A model generated the notes under the pieces. It did no database searches. It was not told where the DNA came from and saw only the letters and a list, made by a program, of their open reading frames with translations. From NCBI GenBank assembly GCA_008802785.1, contig VUYT01000012.1, positions 1 through 64,000 of the forward strand: 64,000 bases of DNA, in the 5' to 3' direction. Position 1 is the first letter of the stretch; each line of letters starts with the position of its first letter. The translations under genes were made by a program, and so were the position numbers. This document shows positions 50,778-61,722 of the stretch, in pieces. This stretch comes from Symmetrospora coprosmae. Its lineage: Eukaryota > Basidiomycota > Cystobasidiomycetes > Symmetrosporaceae.

Positions 50778-52069
50778 TCAGGCCGCAGCTACCATCCTTC
50801 GCATGCGGGCATTCGCTGCGGCACCCTGGGTCAACGAAGCCTTGCTCGTCGGAGGCTTCGTAGCTCGTCCCGCTTGGATAACTTTGGGAGCGCTTGCAGT
50901 GATCTGCCGCCTGCGAGCGGGTATGCCAGAGCCGGGCGTTGGCAATATTCGCGGAACGATGCTCTCAGGCACAAGCGGGCCATTGCTCGCCTTGGCAGGA
51001 CCCGGCCTTTGGACAGGTCTGCGGCCGGGAGGCGCGCCCAAACGCAAAACCTCGACGACAGGTCCCGGAGCTGCCGGTCTGATGGTGGGCGGTCCCGCTG
51101 AAACACCATCTCTAGCACGGCCGATAGATGCACTCGGGGCAGCCTTGAGTGGTAATGACGACATCTCTCGAGAGCCCTGAATGGGCAGCCTGTTTGGGTG
51201 CACCGCTGCTCGGCTCGATAAGATTGGAGGTCCTCCCAATGCCGCCCGAGCACTGGCTGGCGGATTGCCCAATGTGCTACGAGCTTTGCGCACGTTGTTC
51301 CCGCCCTGATAGGGCCTGATCTGGGCCCCGTCGCCAAGAGTCGAATTCCCGTAGTGATCCTGATTGTACCTGGCCCAGGTGGTGCGAGGATCGCCGCCGG
51401 TGCCAGATCCGCTAGTCTTGTTGTCGCGATCTCTCCCAGCGGTCGGGCCTACAGTGGCAGCAAAGGCTCTGCTCCCAGGGCGTCGCCCTTCCATTGCAAG
51501 ATAGACATAGCCTGCAGCCGAAGTCGAGTCGCGGACGCGCTGTCTTGAAAGCCCATAACGAGATGATCTAACGCCAGCACATAGCATACCAGGTCCGTAC
51601 TCAGCGACGGGAAGGTCTGTGGTGTTGGCGGCTGTCTTAGCCCCGTCACAACGGGGACCCATGCTGGGCAGTTTGGCGGTCTGTCTGCTCCTGTTGGTGC
51701 AGTCGCTTCAAGATTACCGGCAGATGTCCGATGTAGATCAGAGCCTGTCCGGAAGTGCGCTGGGCCCTGACTGAGGAGGTCGAAATGCACTTGTCCAGTA
51801 GTAAGCAATACCTTGTAGCATCTCTCGCGCGGATATCGCGGGAAGGGGACAGGCTGGTCGTGGATGTCCCTGACAGGATACCAGTGGTCGCGATCACCGA
51901 CGCGACGCTTTACCCGTAGAACCCCCACATCGGAGCGACTCGCAGGCTCGAAGACGCCGGATTCGCAATCTGCACCCCATACCCAGAACGAGATGCTCTC
52001 GCCTCCTTGGAGCCTCGGCGGCGGGGATGGCGTACTTCTACTAGGTTCCGTGGGATGGAATACTGGCAT
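50778..52069 (-). pseudogene. Unknown family, paralogue A, apparent frameshift
   Basis: First of three tandem paralogues of a family I do not recognise. The N-terminal domain (about 190 residues) has ISFWVWGADCESGVFEPASR, HWYPVRDIHDQPVPFPRYPR, ERCYKVLLTTGQVHFDLLSQ, TSAGNLEATAPTG and WVPVVTGLRQ. The reading frame changes within roughly 51510-51550, between LALDHLVM and GYVYLAMEGRRPG, where paralogues B and C are continuous (YWLALNSF and WVLLAQE in B). The second part is basic and Pro/Ala-rich, with GPAKASNGPLVPES, QAGRATKPPTSKAS and the end RMRRMVAAA. The protein has no signal peptide or membrane segment. The shift may be a real inactivating indel or a sequence error. It converges on eIF5. Confidence 0.7.
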
Positions 52070-52519
52070 GACGAGATGTGGTGTCTCGAGGCAGCAAGGC
52101 TGAGCAAGGAGGAGATCAGATGCGTTTAGAGGGTCTCGGGCTGGAGATGGAGAGAAGGGGGTGGGAGAGGATGAATGGAGCTCGAAAGTTCGCCGTCACC
52201 GTATGCTGGAGGCTTTACGCTTGAAGCGGAGCAGAGAGCGTCCCTGGACATCAGGGAGCGTATTTGTAAGCCGACCCTGCATCGCCTCGACCGCCCAGGT
52301 GCCAGACAGACAGAGAGATGCCGTGAGAAAGCATCCTGACCCACGGAGAACCCTGGTGAGAGACGGTGGCAAATCAGCTTGTCGACCTAGTGCATCGCCC
52401 GGACTGCTAGGGATCTGGTAGACTGGTCAGACCATGCGACGTTGCACTTGACAACCGACTTCAAGCGTTCGCTGCATGCGGCAATGACGTTGCAGCCGCA
52501 CGCAAGCTTCAAGCGGGGT

Positions 52520-52741
52520 CTTGCGATGCTCGGGACTTGGTGAGTCGCATGTCCATTTCGTGTCTCTGCTAGCTCTTGTGACGGACAGTCACATCTGCAG
52601 TTGTAGGGCCGGCTTCGCGCATTTTCGAGGACTGGCAGGACTGCCTGCAGGAGCGTCAGGCGCGCTTCATCGCTTGGCTCGAGAAGGACGAAGAGCGGGA
52701 CGAGGAGGATGACGGCAGTGACGAGGCCGATCTGGCCTGAG
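52520..52741 (+). pseudogene. eIF5 3'-end fragment, copy 2
   Basis: A block like the end of eIF5 exon 2 and its donor (GGGACTTGGTGAGTCGC near 52537) is followed by an intron-like stretch ending in CTGCAG. An exon-3-like segment follows that can be read as RFIAWLEKDEERDEEDDGSD and ends LA-stop at 52738-52740. The part matching YVDKTVCKK is degraded while the acidic tail and stop are kept. The intron is retained, so it arose by DNA duplication, not retrocopying. No start codon or upstream eIF5 exons exist here. Confidence 0.8.
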
Positions 52742-52859
52742 AGTACTGTATGACGTTGATCGCTTGACTTGTTTTGTATTAGTCGTTTCCATCAAATTCA
52801 TTTCGCATCGTTGAGTAATCAGTTTCAGAGCTACTTGGTATTGCATACACGCATCTCAA

Positions 52860-54116
52860 TCAGGCCGCAGCTGCCATTGGTCGCAATGCGGGCGCGCGGG
52901 CGTTTGCTGCAGATTCCCATGTTCGTGATGCCTTGCTCGTTAGAGGCTTTGTGATTCGCCCCGCTTGGACACCTTTAGCAGCGTTGGCAATCGTGTGCCG
53001 CGGTCCCACGGGGATGCCGGAGGCGGGCGCTGGCAATGTTCGCGGAACGGTGCTCTGGTGCACAAACGAGCCTTTGCTCGCCTTGGCAGGACCCAGGCTT
53101 TGCACAGGTCCCCGGCTGGGAAGCGCGCCTTGACGCAAAGCCTTGACAACAGGGCCCGCAGCTGCCGCTTGTATGGCGGGCGATCCTGCTCTGTTGAAGT
53201 GTGTGGAGCCTTGAGTAGATCTACCCGAAGCACCTTTGGGTGGCATGGACGCTCGCACTTCGGAGCTGGCAAGAGACAGCACTCTGTTCGAGGGGATCGG
53301 TGCTTGCTTCGATGTCGGGACAGCTGTGTTGGCTGCTCCTCGCATAAGGCTGTTGAGCTTGCGAGTTGACTTAGGCAATAGAGCGCGAGCTGTGCGCGTA
53401 TTGCCGCTGCCCTGGACTGCTCGGATAGAATCGCCAAGAGTCGAGTTGGAACAGTCATTATACCGAAGCCAGGTATCGCGGTAGTAGGTGTCTCCGCCAA
53501 ATGCTCCGCTACTGTCACCGCCTCGGCCTTCTCCTCCAGCAGGATCTGCCCGAAAGAGCCTGCCCGTCGCGGGTGGCGCCTCCTGTGCCAGAAGGACCCA
53601 TGTGTAGCGCGTGTTCGCATTCCAAGTGAAGGAATTCAGTGCCAGCCAGTAGCCTAGAGAGTCTTGGGATGTGTCTGGAAATCGCGCGGCGGCGTCTGAC
53701 GATATGGGGTTCGTGATCACGGGCAACCAATCGTGACGCGTCGGCAACCTGTCTGTGACAGTCGACCCAGCTGCCTCGAGGTTCCCGTTCCACGTGCGAC
53801 GTAGTTGGCCGCCTGCACGGTAATGTGGTCGTCCCTCTTCAAGCAGCTCGAAGTGTGAGTTGCCGAAGGACAGTATCACCTTGTAGCATACTGAACGCGG
53901 ATCGCGGGGAAAGTAGACAGGCTGATGGTTGTCGACGTGTTCGACCGGATACCAATAATCGCGCTGGTCGACACGGTGCTTGACATGTAGAACGCCGTTG
54001 CCTGAGCGCGCAGGTCCGAAGGGCCCAGCTGCACACTTGGCACCCCACACCCAGTAGGTGACGGTAGCGCCGCCTGCCGGTGGCGGTGTTGCGGTCAAGT
54101 CCCAGGACACTGGCAT
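52860..54116 (-). CDS. Unknown family, paralogue B, intact
   Basis: Intronless, 418 residues, the complete member that best defines the family. N-terminal domain: TYWVWGAKCAAGPFGPARSG, YWYPVEHVDNHQPVYFPRDP, RSVCYKVILSFGNSHFELLE, EGRPHYRAGGQLRRTWNGNL, HDWLPVITNPI and SLGYWLALNSF, then TWVLLAQEAPPATG. The C-terminal half is Ser/Arg/Pro/Ala-rich and basic, with GPAKASKGSFVHQSTVPRTL, GVQAGRITKPLTSKAS and the end ALRPMAAAA. There is no signal peptide, membrane helix or known catalytic motif. Being Trp-rich, the N-terminal part is probably a small beta-rich domain; the tail is probably disordered. Function unknown; cytosolic or nuclear location is an inference. Confidence 0.75.
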   Translation of the reverse strand: MPVSWDLTATPPPAGGATVTYWVWGAKCAAGPFGPARSGNGVLHVKHRVDQRDYWYPVEHVDNHQPVYFPRDPRSVCYKVILSFGNSHFELLEEGRPHYRAGGQLRRTWNGNLEAAGSTVTDRLPTRHDWLPVITNPISSDAAARFPDTSQDSLGYWLALNSFTWNANTRYTWVLLAQEAPPATGRLFRADPAGGEGRGGDSSGAFGGDTYYRDTWLRYNDCSNSTLGDSIRAVQGSGNTRTARALLPKSTRKLNSLMRGAANTAVPTSKQAPIPSNRVLSLASSEVRASMPPKGASGRSTQGSTHFNRAGSPAIQAAAAGPVVKALRQGALPSRGPVQSLGPAKASKGSFVHQSTVPRTLPAPASGIPVGPRHTIANAAKGVQAGRITKPLTSKASRTWESAANARAPALRPMAAAA

Positions 54117-54434
54117 GACGAGGTCGGCTGCTGATAGGTAGCGACGCGGCGCGAGCAGGTAGTCCGGGGCGGTTCAGCTCCAAAGCTCGGATAGGATCAG
54201 ATCGACCCCTGAACTAGCTTTCGTTCTATTGAAGGCTCTGTGCTTGAAGCAGAGGAGAGAGCATGCAGCGAGTCAGGAGCGTATTTGTATCTCTAGGCTA
54301 TGCATCGCCTCGACGGTCTGCTTGTTCAGACCGAAAGCTGCCGTGAGACAGCACTGGGATGACCTTCGCATCAGACGGTGGCCAGCGAGCGTGTCGTCCT
54401 TGTGCATCGCCATTGCCGCAAAGAGAAGGTCTCA

Positions 54435-54610
54435 CGCTGCTCAGGACTTAGTACGTCGTGTGGCTGTTTCGTAACTCCGGTACCCCTCGCTGATGAGCAG
54501 CCGCATCTGCATTTGCAGGGCTGGCTTCGACAATCTAGAGGGTTACGTCGACAAGACGGTCTGCACGAAGGTCAGGCGCGCTGTTGCGCCCTACATTGCT
54601 TGGCCCCGTA
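54435..54610 (+). pseudogene. eIF5 3'-end fragment, copy 3
   Basis: The exon 2 end (GCTCAGGACTTAGTACGTCG near 54437) and intron-like sequence to TTGCAG at 54520 are followed by an exon-3-like segment reading GYVDKTVCTKVRRAVAPYIA and W. It then diverges; the acidic tail is lost. Copy 2 kept the tail and lost YVDKTVC, so both derive independently from a fuller source. Confidence 0.8.
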
Positions 54611-54694
54611 TCAGATCACTTGACCCGTCTCTTATCTGTCGTTTCCAACAACCATATCTCCTTGATCGACCAGGGCCCTTTAGATGCATCTCAC

Positions 54695-55762
54695 TTAAGC
54701 CACTGCCATCATCCTAAGGCCTAGGGCGCGGGTGCGTACTAGAGGACCATTGAATGACAACGGCTTCTGAGGTCGCCCAGCTTGGATACCTGGTGGAACG
54801 GCCGCACTGGAACGATGCGGGCCAGCTGGGACATCGGTGCCCGACGCTGAAGATAGTCGCGTGTCGGTCTTTCGGAGAAGAAGCGGGCCGCTGCTCGCCT
54901 TGGCAAAATCCGAACCCGCACCCGGCTTCTGCCCAGGTTTGCGGTCCTGAGGCATGCCTGAACGCAGAGCGGCGATTGGAGGTGCCGGAGCTGCCGGCTT
55001 GTCGGCAGGCAGTCCTGCTACAATGCCGCGCTGCTCATTATTCCTCCGAGTCCAGTTGCCAGGTGTCGATCCACTGTTGTTGTCCGAGGTCCCGATGCGG
55101 CGGGTGCCGCGAGCATTGCTGTGCCCGCCAGGCGCTCTCCTCCAGCTGGCCACGGAGCGCTCTTGCCAGTAATGCACCTCAGCAGGGTAGAAGAGACTGT
55201 TCGACGTTCCTGGCCGTCGCGCTCGTGCCAGAACCACCCAGCCTGCGGGCTTGAGCACCGCACCCAGGGCGTAGCGGTCCAATGCCAGCCAATAGCCTAC
55301 GGAAGTCGACGGAGCGGTCGGGAAAGGCTCCGAGCCTCCCACCCCATGACGCCCCGTCACGACGGGCACCCAATTGGGACACCCTTGCGGCCTTTGTGCT
55401 CGCGGCGGCGCGATCGCTTCTAGATTGCCTGAAGATGTCTGGCGAAGCTCGCTGCCCGTACGGTAGATTGCTTCGCTTTCTTGGAGAAGATCAAAGTGCG
55501 CTCTCCCGGTCCACGACCCCACCATGTAGCATACCGAGCGCGGTTCCAGCGAGTAAGGGACAGGCTTGTCGTTATACTTGACGTCATACCAATTGTTGCT
55601 GAACTTGACACGTAGTACTCGCATTTCGGCACCACTCGCATCCTGTAGGATACGAGCTTGGCACTGTTCACCCCATGCCCAAAAAGAGACACCGTCTGGG
55701 CCGACAATGGGTGACCGACTGGGCGACGCTGTTCTTGGTTCAGTGTTCCAGGACACTGGCAT
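54695..55762 (-). CDS. Unknown family, paralogue C, shorter
   Basis: Intronless, 355 residues. N-terminal domain: VSFWAWGEQCQARILQDASG, VLRVKFSNNWYDVKYNDKPV, RSVCYMVGSWTGRAHFDLLQ, LRQTSSGNLEAIAPP, CPNWVPVVTGRHG and TSVGYWLALDRYALG, then GWVVLARARRPGTSNS. The C-terminal region is shortened and more diverged but keeps FAKASSGPLLL, GIQAGRPQKPLSFNG and the end ALGLRMMAVA. It is the most diverged member, suggesting the oldest split or relaxed constraint. Shared start MPVSWN/MPVSWD supports the start at 55762. Confidence 0.72.
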   Translation of the reverse strand: MPVSWNTEPRTASPSRSPIVGPDGVSFWAWGEQCQARILQDASGAEMRVLRVKFSNNWYDVKYNDKPVPYSLEPRSVCYMVGSWTGRAHFDLLQESEAIYRTGSELRQTSSGNLEAIAPPRAQRPQGCPNWVPVVTGRHGVGGSEPFPTAPSTSVGYWLALDRYALGAVLKPAGWVVLARARRPGTSNSLFYPAEVHYWQERSVASWRRAPGGHSNARGTRRIGTSDNNSGSTPGNWTRRNNEQRGIVAGLPADKPAAPAPPIAALRSGMPQDRKPGQKPGAGSDFAKASSGPLLLRKTDTRLSSASGTDVPAGPHRSSAAVPPGIQAGRPQKPLSFNGPLVRTRALGLRMMAVA

Positions 55763-56401
55763 GTCTAGAGACCCGCTGTTTGTAGACAGCTAGGGTTGTG
55801 CGGGTGGTCGGTGTCGGTCGGATTCAGCTGGAGTGAAGGGGAGACAGCAGACTGCTGCTAGGCTTTGAGTGGCTATCGTTGCTGTGTAGGCAAACTTGGA
55901 AGGAGCGGAGGAGAGCGTCCATCGAGTCATGCAGCGTATCGATATCTCCCCCAGGCATCGCCTCGATGGTCCAATTGCGCTGACAGCAAAGTGCCGTGAG
56001 AAAGCGTCTCCGGTAACCCTCGGCAGGATCGGTGGCGAATTATCATCTCCCCCAATGTGCATCGCCCGGACCGCAACGTATTCCGTAGGTCGGTCAGACT
56101 ATGAGGCTTGGCGACTGTCGGGCGGCTCTATAATGCCCGGTGCATGTGGCATGTTGTTATTGCAGCTGTCAGCACTTTCAAGGCAGGAGTCAGGTCATCA
56201 CGGGATATTGTGCTGTGTCCGATCTGTGCCTGTGAAAACCGTCAGTGCAGGCTGTAGTGCGAGTCGTCTGTATTGCAAGACTGAGAGACATGTAGCTACA
56301 CCCTCGACTGCAGCCCTCGAGCGGATTCACCCTTTTCCTGCGGTTTCTGTTGCTGATCTGACCATCTATGAGCGCGCGCCGCGGTCCTTGTCTTAAGGCG
56401 A
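55763..56401. other. Promoter of paralogue C and edge of duplication
   Basis: 639 bp. The part to about 56190 matches the upstream regions of paralogues A and B; similarity stops where the eIF5 fragment begins in the other units. The rest holds no recognised gene. Confidence 0.6.
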
Positions 56402-57965
<1,564 letters not shown>

Positions 57966-58441
57966 GTTGGGCAAGTTGGTGATATGTAGTGATGGATGGA
58001 TGGGCTGGTATGCGAGTCTGGGTGAGTGAGAGTTGGCGGAGAGGAGGGCATAGGGGGAGCGCGAGAGAGGCAGGCCCAGGGGAGGAGCAAGGCGGGCGCG
58101 CACAAACGTCGGGACACAAGCGGCAATTTCTCGCTTCCACACAGGACAGCAAGGCGAGTACAATGCAAGGCGAGAAGGCTGACATGCATAACACTCTACG
58201 TTTGCGCAAAGCGAATGCGAATGGTCCGCGTCCTAGCCGATGTTGCTCCTTTCCCGTGTGAAAGGGACGTGTCACCGGCAAAGGTTGAATGACTGCATTG
58301 CAGCGCGGACCACAGATTTACATGGGTAAGCTAGGTAATAAGAGTGAAACGGCGCTGTAGAAGGACAGATCAGGCTATGCAAGAAGCCGAGAGCGAGAGA
58401 CGTGAGATGCCAAGCTGGAAAGCAGACGCGCCAGGCGCTAA
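57966..58441. other. Intergenic upstream of SDR gene
   Basis: 476 bp, promoter of the SDR gene and 3' region of the next gene. Nothing else was recognised. Confidence 0.45.
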
Positions 58442-59298
58442 TCACTCCAGTCCTGCCTTCGGTACAGACAGCAGCTTATCGAGGACCTCCGAGTTCGTGT
58501 CCTTAGCCGACATGATGACGACGACCTTGCCAAACCTTGGATCTTCCATCGTGCAGACGGCAGAGTCGAACTTGCTGTCATTGCCCAGGCACGCATTCGC
58601 AGCTGCTGACCAGAAGTTGAACAGCAACGCGCTACTGATCTGGAACTGCTTGTTGCCTCGATTGTAGCTGGACAGATGTACCGAGTCAGCACTCTCTGCA
58701 GCGGCGAACGCGTGCTGTTCAAAGTGATCCTGCGCCATGCAGAGGCACGACTCACACAGACATGCCGCAGTTGCCTGACTGGAACTCGCCGTATGCTCCC
58801 TTCTTGGCCTTCAGAATGTTGTCTTTGATCCAGTAGTTGCTGGGTCCAGATGCGCAATCGTTCTGTTGAGGGTTGAAAGGCGGTGTCAGCCGCTCCGCTG
58901 GCGTGTACCAGGTGACAAGTTCAGGCACCCACCAGCTTCGGCTTGGCAAAGCCCATGGTTCTCTACGGACAATGCTGACCATCAGCCGGCTGGCCAGTTT
59001 GCAGCATACGTTGACAAGCCCATAGGTCACACTCACGCAGACCCGCTTGTCCAGCGCGCCGCCCGCCAGTTCCTTGCATTTGAGATCGCCAATAACAGGC
59101 ACAGCAGCTCTTGGTTCCAGTTCAAAATGGTCGCGTAGCTCGAGATCATGCGCTGGCGCAGCCAGAACTGGACACGCCGTCGGGCTCTTTAGCTTCAGAT
59201 GCGCCGGCAGTCTGATGCGCCGGCAGTCTGATGCGTATCTGCGACATCAACGTACCAAGGGATCCCATCAGGAGCGTTAGTAATGGAGCTAGAAGCAT
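58442..59298 (-). CDS. Small secreted protein, unknown function
   Basis: Starts with a probable signal peptide (MLLAPLLTLLMGSL, 59298). A donor GTACGT then splices into an exon read as LKLKSPTACPVLAAPAHDLE, then FELEPRAAVPVIGDLKCKEL and AGGALDKRVC. A further segment reads WVPELVTWYTPAERLTPPFN, NDCASGPSNYWIKDNILKAK and YGEFQSGNCGMS. The last exon holds YNRGNKQFQISSALLFNFWS, NACLGNDSKFDSAVCTMEDP and KLLSVPKAGLE. Several cysteines suggest disulfides. A 16-bp duplication at 59198-59229 lies at the start of exon 2 and creates two tandem acceptors; only the outer one keeps frame. Intron positions in the middle are uncertain. I do not recognise the family. Confidence 0.55.
59198..59235. repeat. 16-bp tandem repeat at a splice acceptor
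   Basis: Two perfect 16-bp copies, 59198-59213 and 59214-59229, plus a 6-bp third start. Read on the minus strand each carries an ATCAG acceptor. Confidence 0.9.
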
Positions 59299-59740
59299 GT
59301 TAGAGAGTGTAGACGGCGTCTGATCGGGGTGTCTTGGTGACCTAGCGTGTAGGTGGACAGGTCGTGGCAAGGGCAAGCCGGCCGGCGTAGATAGGCTGTC
59401 CCTGCGATGAACGCCGAGTTGGCTTCAAGGCACCGTAGTCCCCTTGAATGCTAGCAGCGGGGCTTTGCCGCGTGACCTGATGCGTCGACGCCGGATGGAT
59501 CTGGCAGTGAAAGGGTCCTGCGCGGCGGATAAGGCCGTCAGGCATGGATAGCGATGGTTCCTACAGCCAGGGCAGCATGCCGGTCAGCTGGACGAGCTGG
59601 CAACCAAAGTAGAGCGTCATCGAAGAGCAATTGGGCGGGCGTCTTGTGTGTAATTGGACCGGTCCGAGCGCATCTGATACGATCTCCATGGCCGGGCGCA
59701 TCCCAGGAGGTTGTCTCTGCTACCAGTACGCAAGCACGGC
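59299..59740. other. Intergenic between secreted protein gene and VPS51
   Basis: 442 bp between divergent start codons. No conserved frame was recognised. Confidence 0.45.
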
Positions 59741-60659
59741 ATGAAGGCCAGTCCAATGCAGCGTAATCCGTCAGCGACCAGTGTGCGGACGTCAGTATCT
59801 GCGGCGACGAGCGAGACGAGCGGGCGCGGAGGAGGTAGTGGAGGAGGAGCGGGCAGCGCGACTGCCAGGACCAAGAAGAGCAGCCGGGCGCGGGACCTGC
59901 TCAGGGACTACTATGGGCTGGCAGGCGGCAGCAGCGACAGGACAGCATCATCATTGCCGAGTGTGGGCGAGGATCCGCTGAATCTCGGTATGTCGCACTG
60001 CGCTGCTGAGCGCAAGAGGCAAACAGGCGGGCCTGACGTTCGGGTCGCGTCCTGTGGGCATAGACTCGCGCTCATTCTCCTCGCGCAGCTACGTGCAGCA
60101 GCTCCTCAATACCTCGACGCTGCCTCAGCTGCTCAAGACTTCTGCAGAGCTTTCATCCTCCATCGCGGACCTCGAGAACGAGCGCCAGAGCCTAGTCTAC
60201 AATCACCACCATGAGCTCATCGACGCGAGCGTCACCATCAGCAAGATGAAGGTGCGCGCCGAGAGCCTCGATACGACCCTCGAGCAGCTCAAGTCTGGGC
60301 TCGCCAGGTGCAGCGAACTGGACAGCGGCCTCCGCTACGGTGCAGGCGCGGCTGGACCTCCGTCTAGCCAGGATGACAGTGGCAAACAAGCCGACGAGCC
60401 AGACTGGGATCTCGTCCTCGGTACAATGCTCGACCTGCCGCTCAGCATGCAGGCTGCTAGCAAGGAGGAAGCTCTACGGTTGTGGGGCACGTACGAGCCC
60501 GTGCTGCGCAAGTGGAGAGACGCCCGCGTCGAGGGCATCGAAGACATCGAGAGCGACTGCAGGGAAGTACTAAACGTCAAGACAGGGGGGGAGGCACTAG
60601 CCGTTTCGTCCGCCACTACACGCCGGCGAAGCGGCAGTACCATGACGATACGTCCATGA
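59741..60659 (+). CDS. VPS51: VPS51, GARP/EARP tethering complex subunit
   Basis: Subunit of the GARP complex that tethers endosome-derived vesicles at the trans-Golgi. Two exons, 59741-59987 and 60064-60659, 280 residues. After a Ser/Gly-rich N-terminus comes RARDLLRDYYGL and, across the intron, EDPLNL-DSRSFSSRSYVQQL. LNTSTLPQLLKTSAELSSSI, ADLENERQSLVYNHHHELID and SVTISKMKVRAESLDTTLEQ follow, all typical of the Vps51 N-terminal coiled-coil region. The last 25 residues (after DCREVLNVK) look unlike the family. A run of seven G at 60585-60591 lies there, and another frame stays open to 60982, so the true C-terminus may differ. Confidence 0.82.
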
Positions 60660-61722
60660 AGCCCCGCCGTGCGGTACAGTTGCGGCTCTGGCAGGAAGCC
60701 GATGCGCACTCGCTTCTGCGCTTTGCGTCCACCAGATCGCTACAAGCTGCCGTCCGGCCTGGATCGCCGACACAGGAATTGGACCTCATGATGCAGACTG
60801 CTTCAGGACAATGCGGGCCCGAGAGGGCGGCTGGCTACGGGCAGTTGCTTGGGAGCCTCTGCTCGGAGTCGGAGCGCGACTTGGGGTCGAGGCGGCAAGC
60901 CAATGCAGCCTCTGTACCGGTACATGGTTGTAAGTTCTTGGGCAGCTTCATTGCTTCTATTCGGGAGCAAGCAAACGACTGAACCTTATAGACACCTGCA
61001 CGATCTCTGATGAAGCATCGGTCCGTTTCTGAAGTCAGCAAGGCGGCACGGCGACTTGGGAACAAGTGCTGCCGGAAGATCTTTGCCGCTCAGGACATGC
61101 GCATATGCTGCAGACTAGGACTGGTTCGTTTCACACAGGGCCTTTGCTCCTGCGCTTGACGATGGGACGGTCTCCTCTGCTTACTTGAGTACATGTGCAG
61201 CGCGCACGTGCCCTTGTGGCCGACCTCACCCGATAGAGTCGCCCAGAGTGTCGTTGTCACCTCCATATTACAGCTCTGCCATATTGCTCTCTATCACGTA
61301 GCAATATTCATCTCGCCTCTCCTCTCCGCTGGCCGGACATCCTACATACTCGTACAGCTCGATCGCACTGAAAAAGCTTGTCGTTTCGGCCACTCTACGC
61401 GTCCTCGGAGAAGTGGGGTCCAGCTCGACGCGACTCTGCCCCACCCGCTAGCCCAGCTCAAAAGGTCTAACCGCAATCAGGCTTCCCGAAAGGCCGGACA
61501 GCCGCTGGCCAGGCCGACCGGGCTGTGGGTGCCAAAGCCCAGGTTGCTGATGAAAGATAATGCCAGTTGCCGCACACGAGGTCTTGCGGCCTGTGAGCCT
61601 TTACGGACCATTTTCTTCTCGCTGTCCTGGGCCTGTCTCGACAGGTCTGCTCTGCCCGTCTGCTTTTCTCCAGTCTACAGCTTTTCTGGCAGGATAGCAG
61701 CACATAGAAGCAGCTTGACACG
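60660..61722. other. Intergenic between VPS51 and DUF6533-like gene
   Basis: 1.06 kb. The first 320 bp are open in a frame that could be part of VPS51 (RAVQLRLWQEADAHSLLRFA), uncertain. The rest shows no recognisable gene. Confidence 0.45.

Larger units (their letters stand above)
50430..56190. repeat. Three-unit tandem segmental duplication
   Basis: The unit consists of the 3' end of eIF5 (last bases of exon 2, intron 2, exon 3), a convergent gene of one unknown family, and that gene's promoter. Unit 1 runs from about 50430 to 52515 with the intact eIF5 end, unit 2 from about 52520 to 54430, and unit 3 from about 54435 to 56190. The promoter parts are alignable by eye: GCCGTGAGAAAGC-type sequence occurs near 52320 and 55995, with a related form near 54345. 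Edges were judged from matching blocks and may be off by tens of bases. Confidence 0.85.

Noticed and set aside
52520-52741. Separate small acidic-protein gene ending in LA-stop
   Set aside because: It aligns with eIF5 exon 3 including intron and 3' flank, so it is a duplicated fragment rather than an independent gene.
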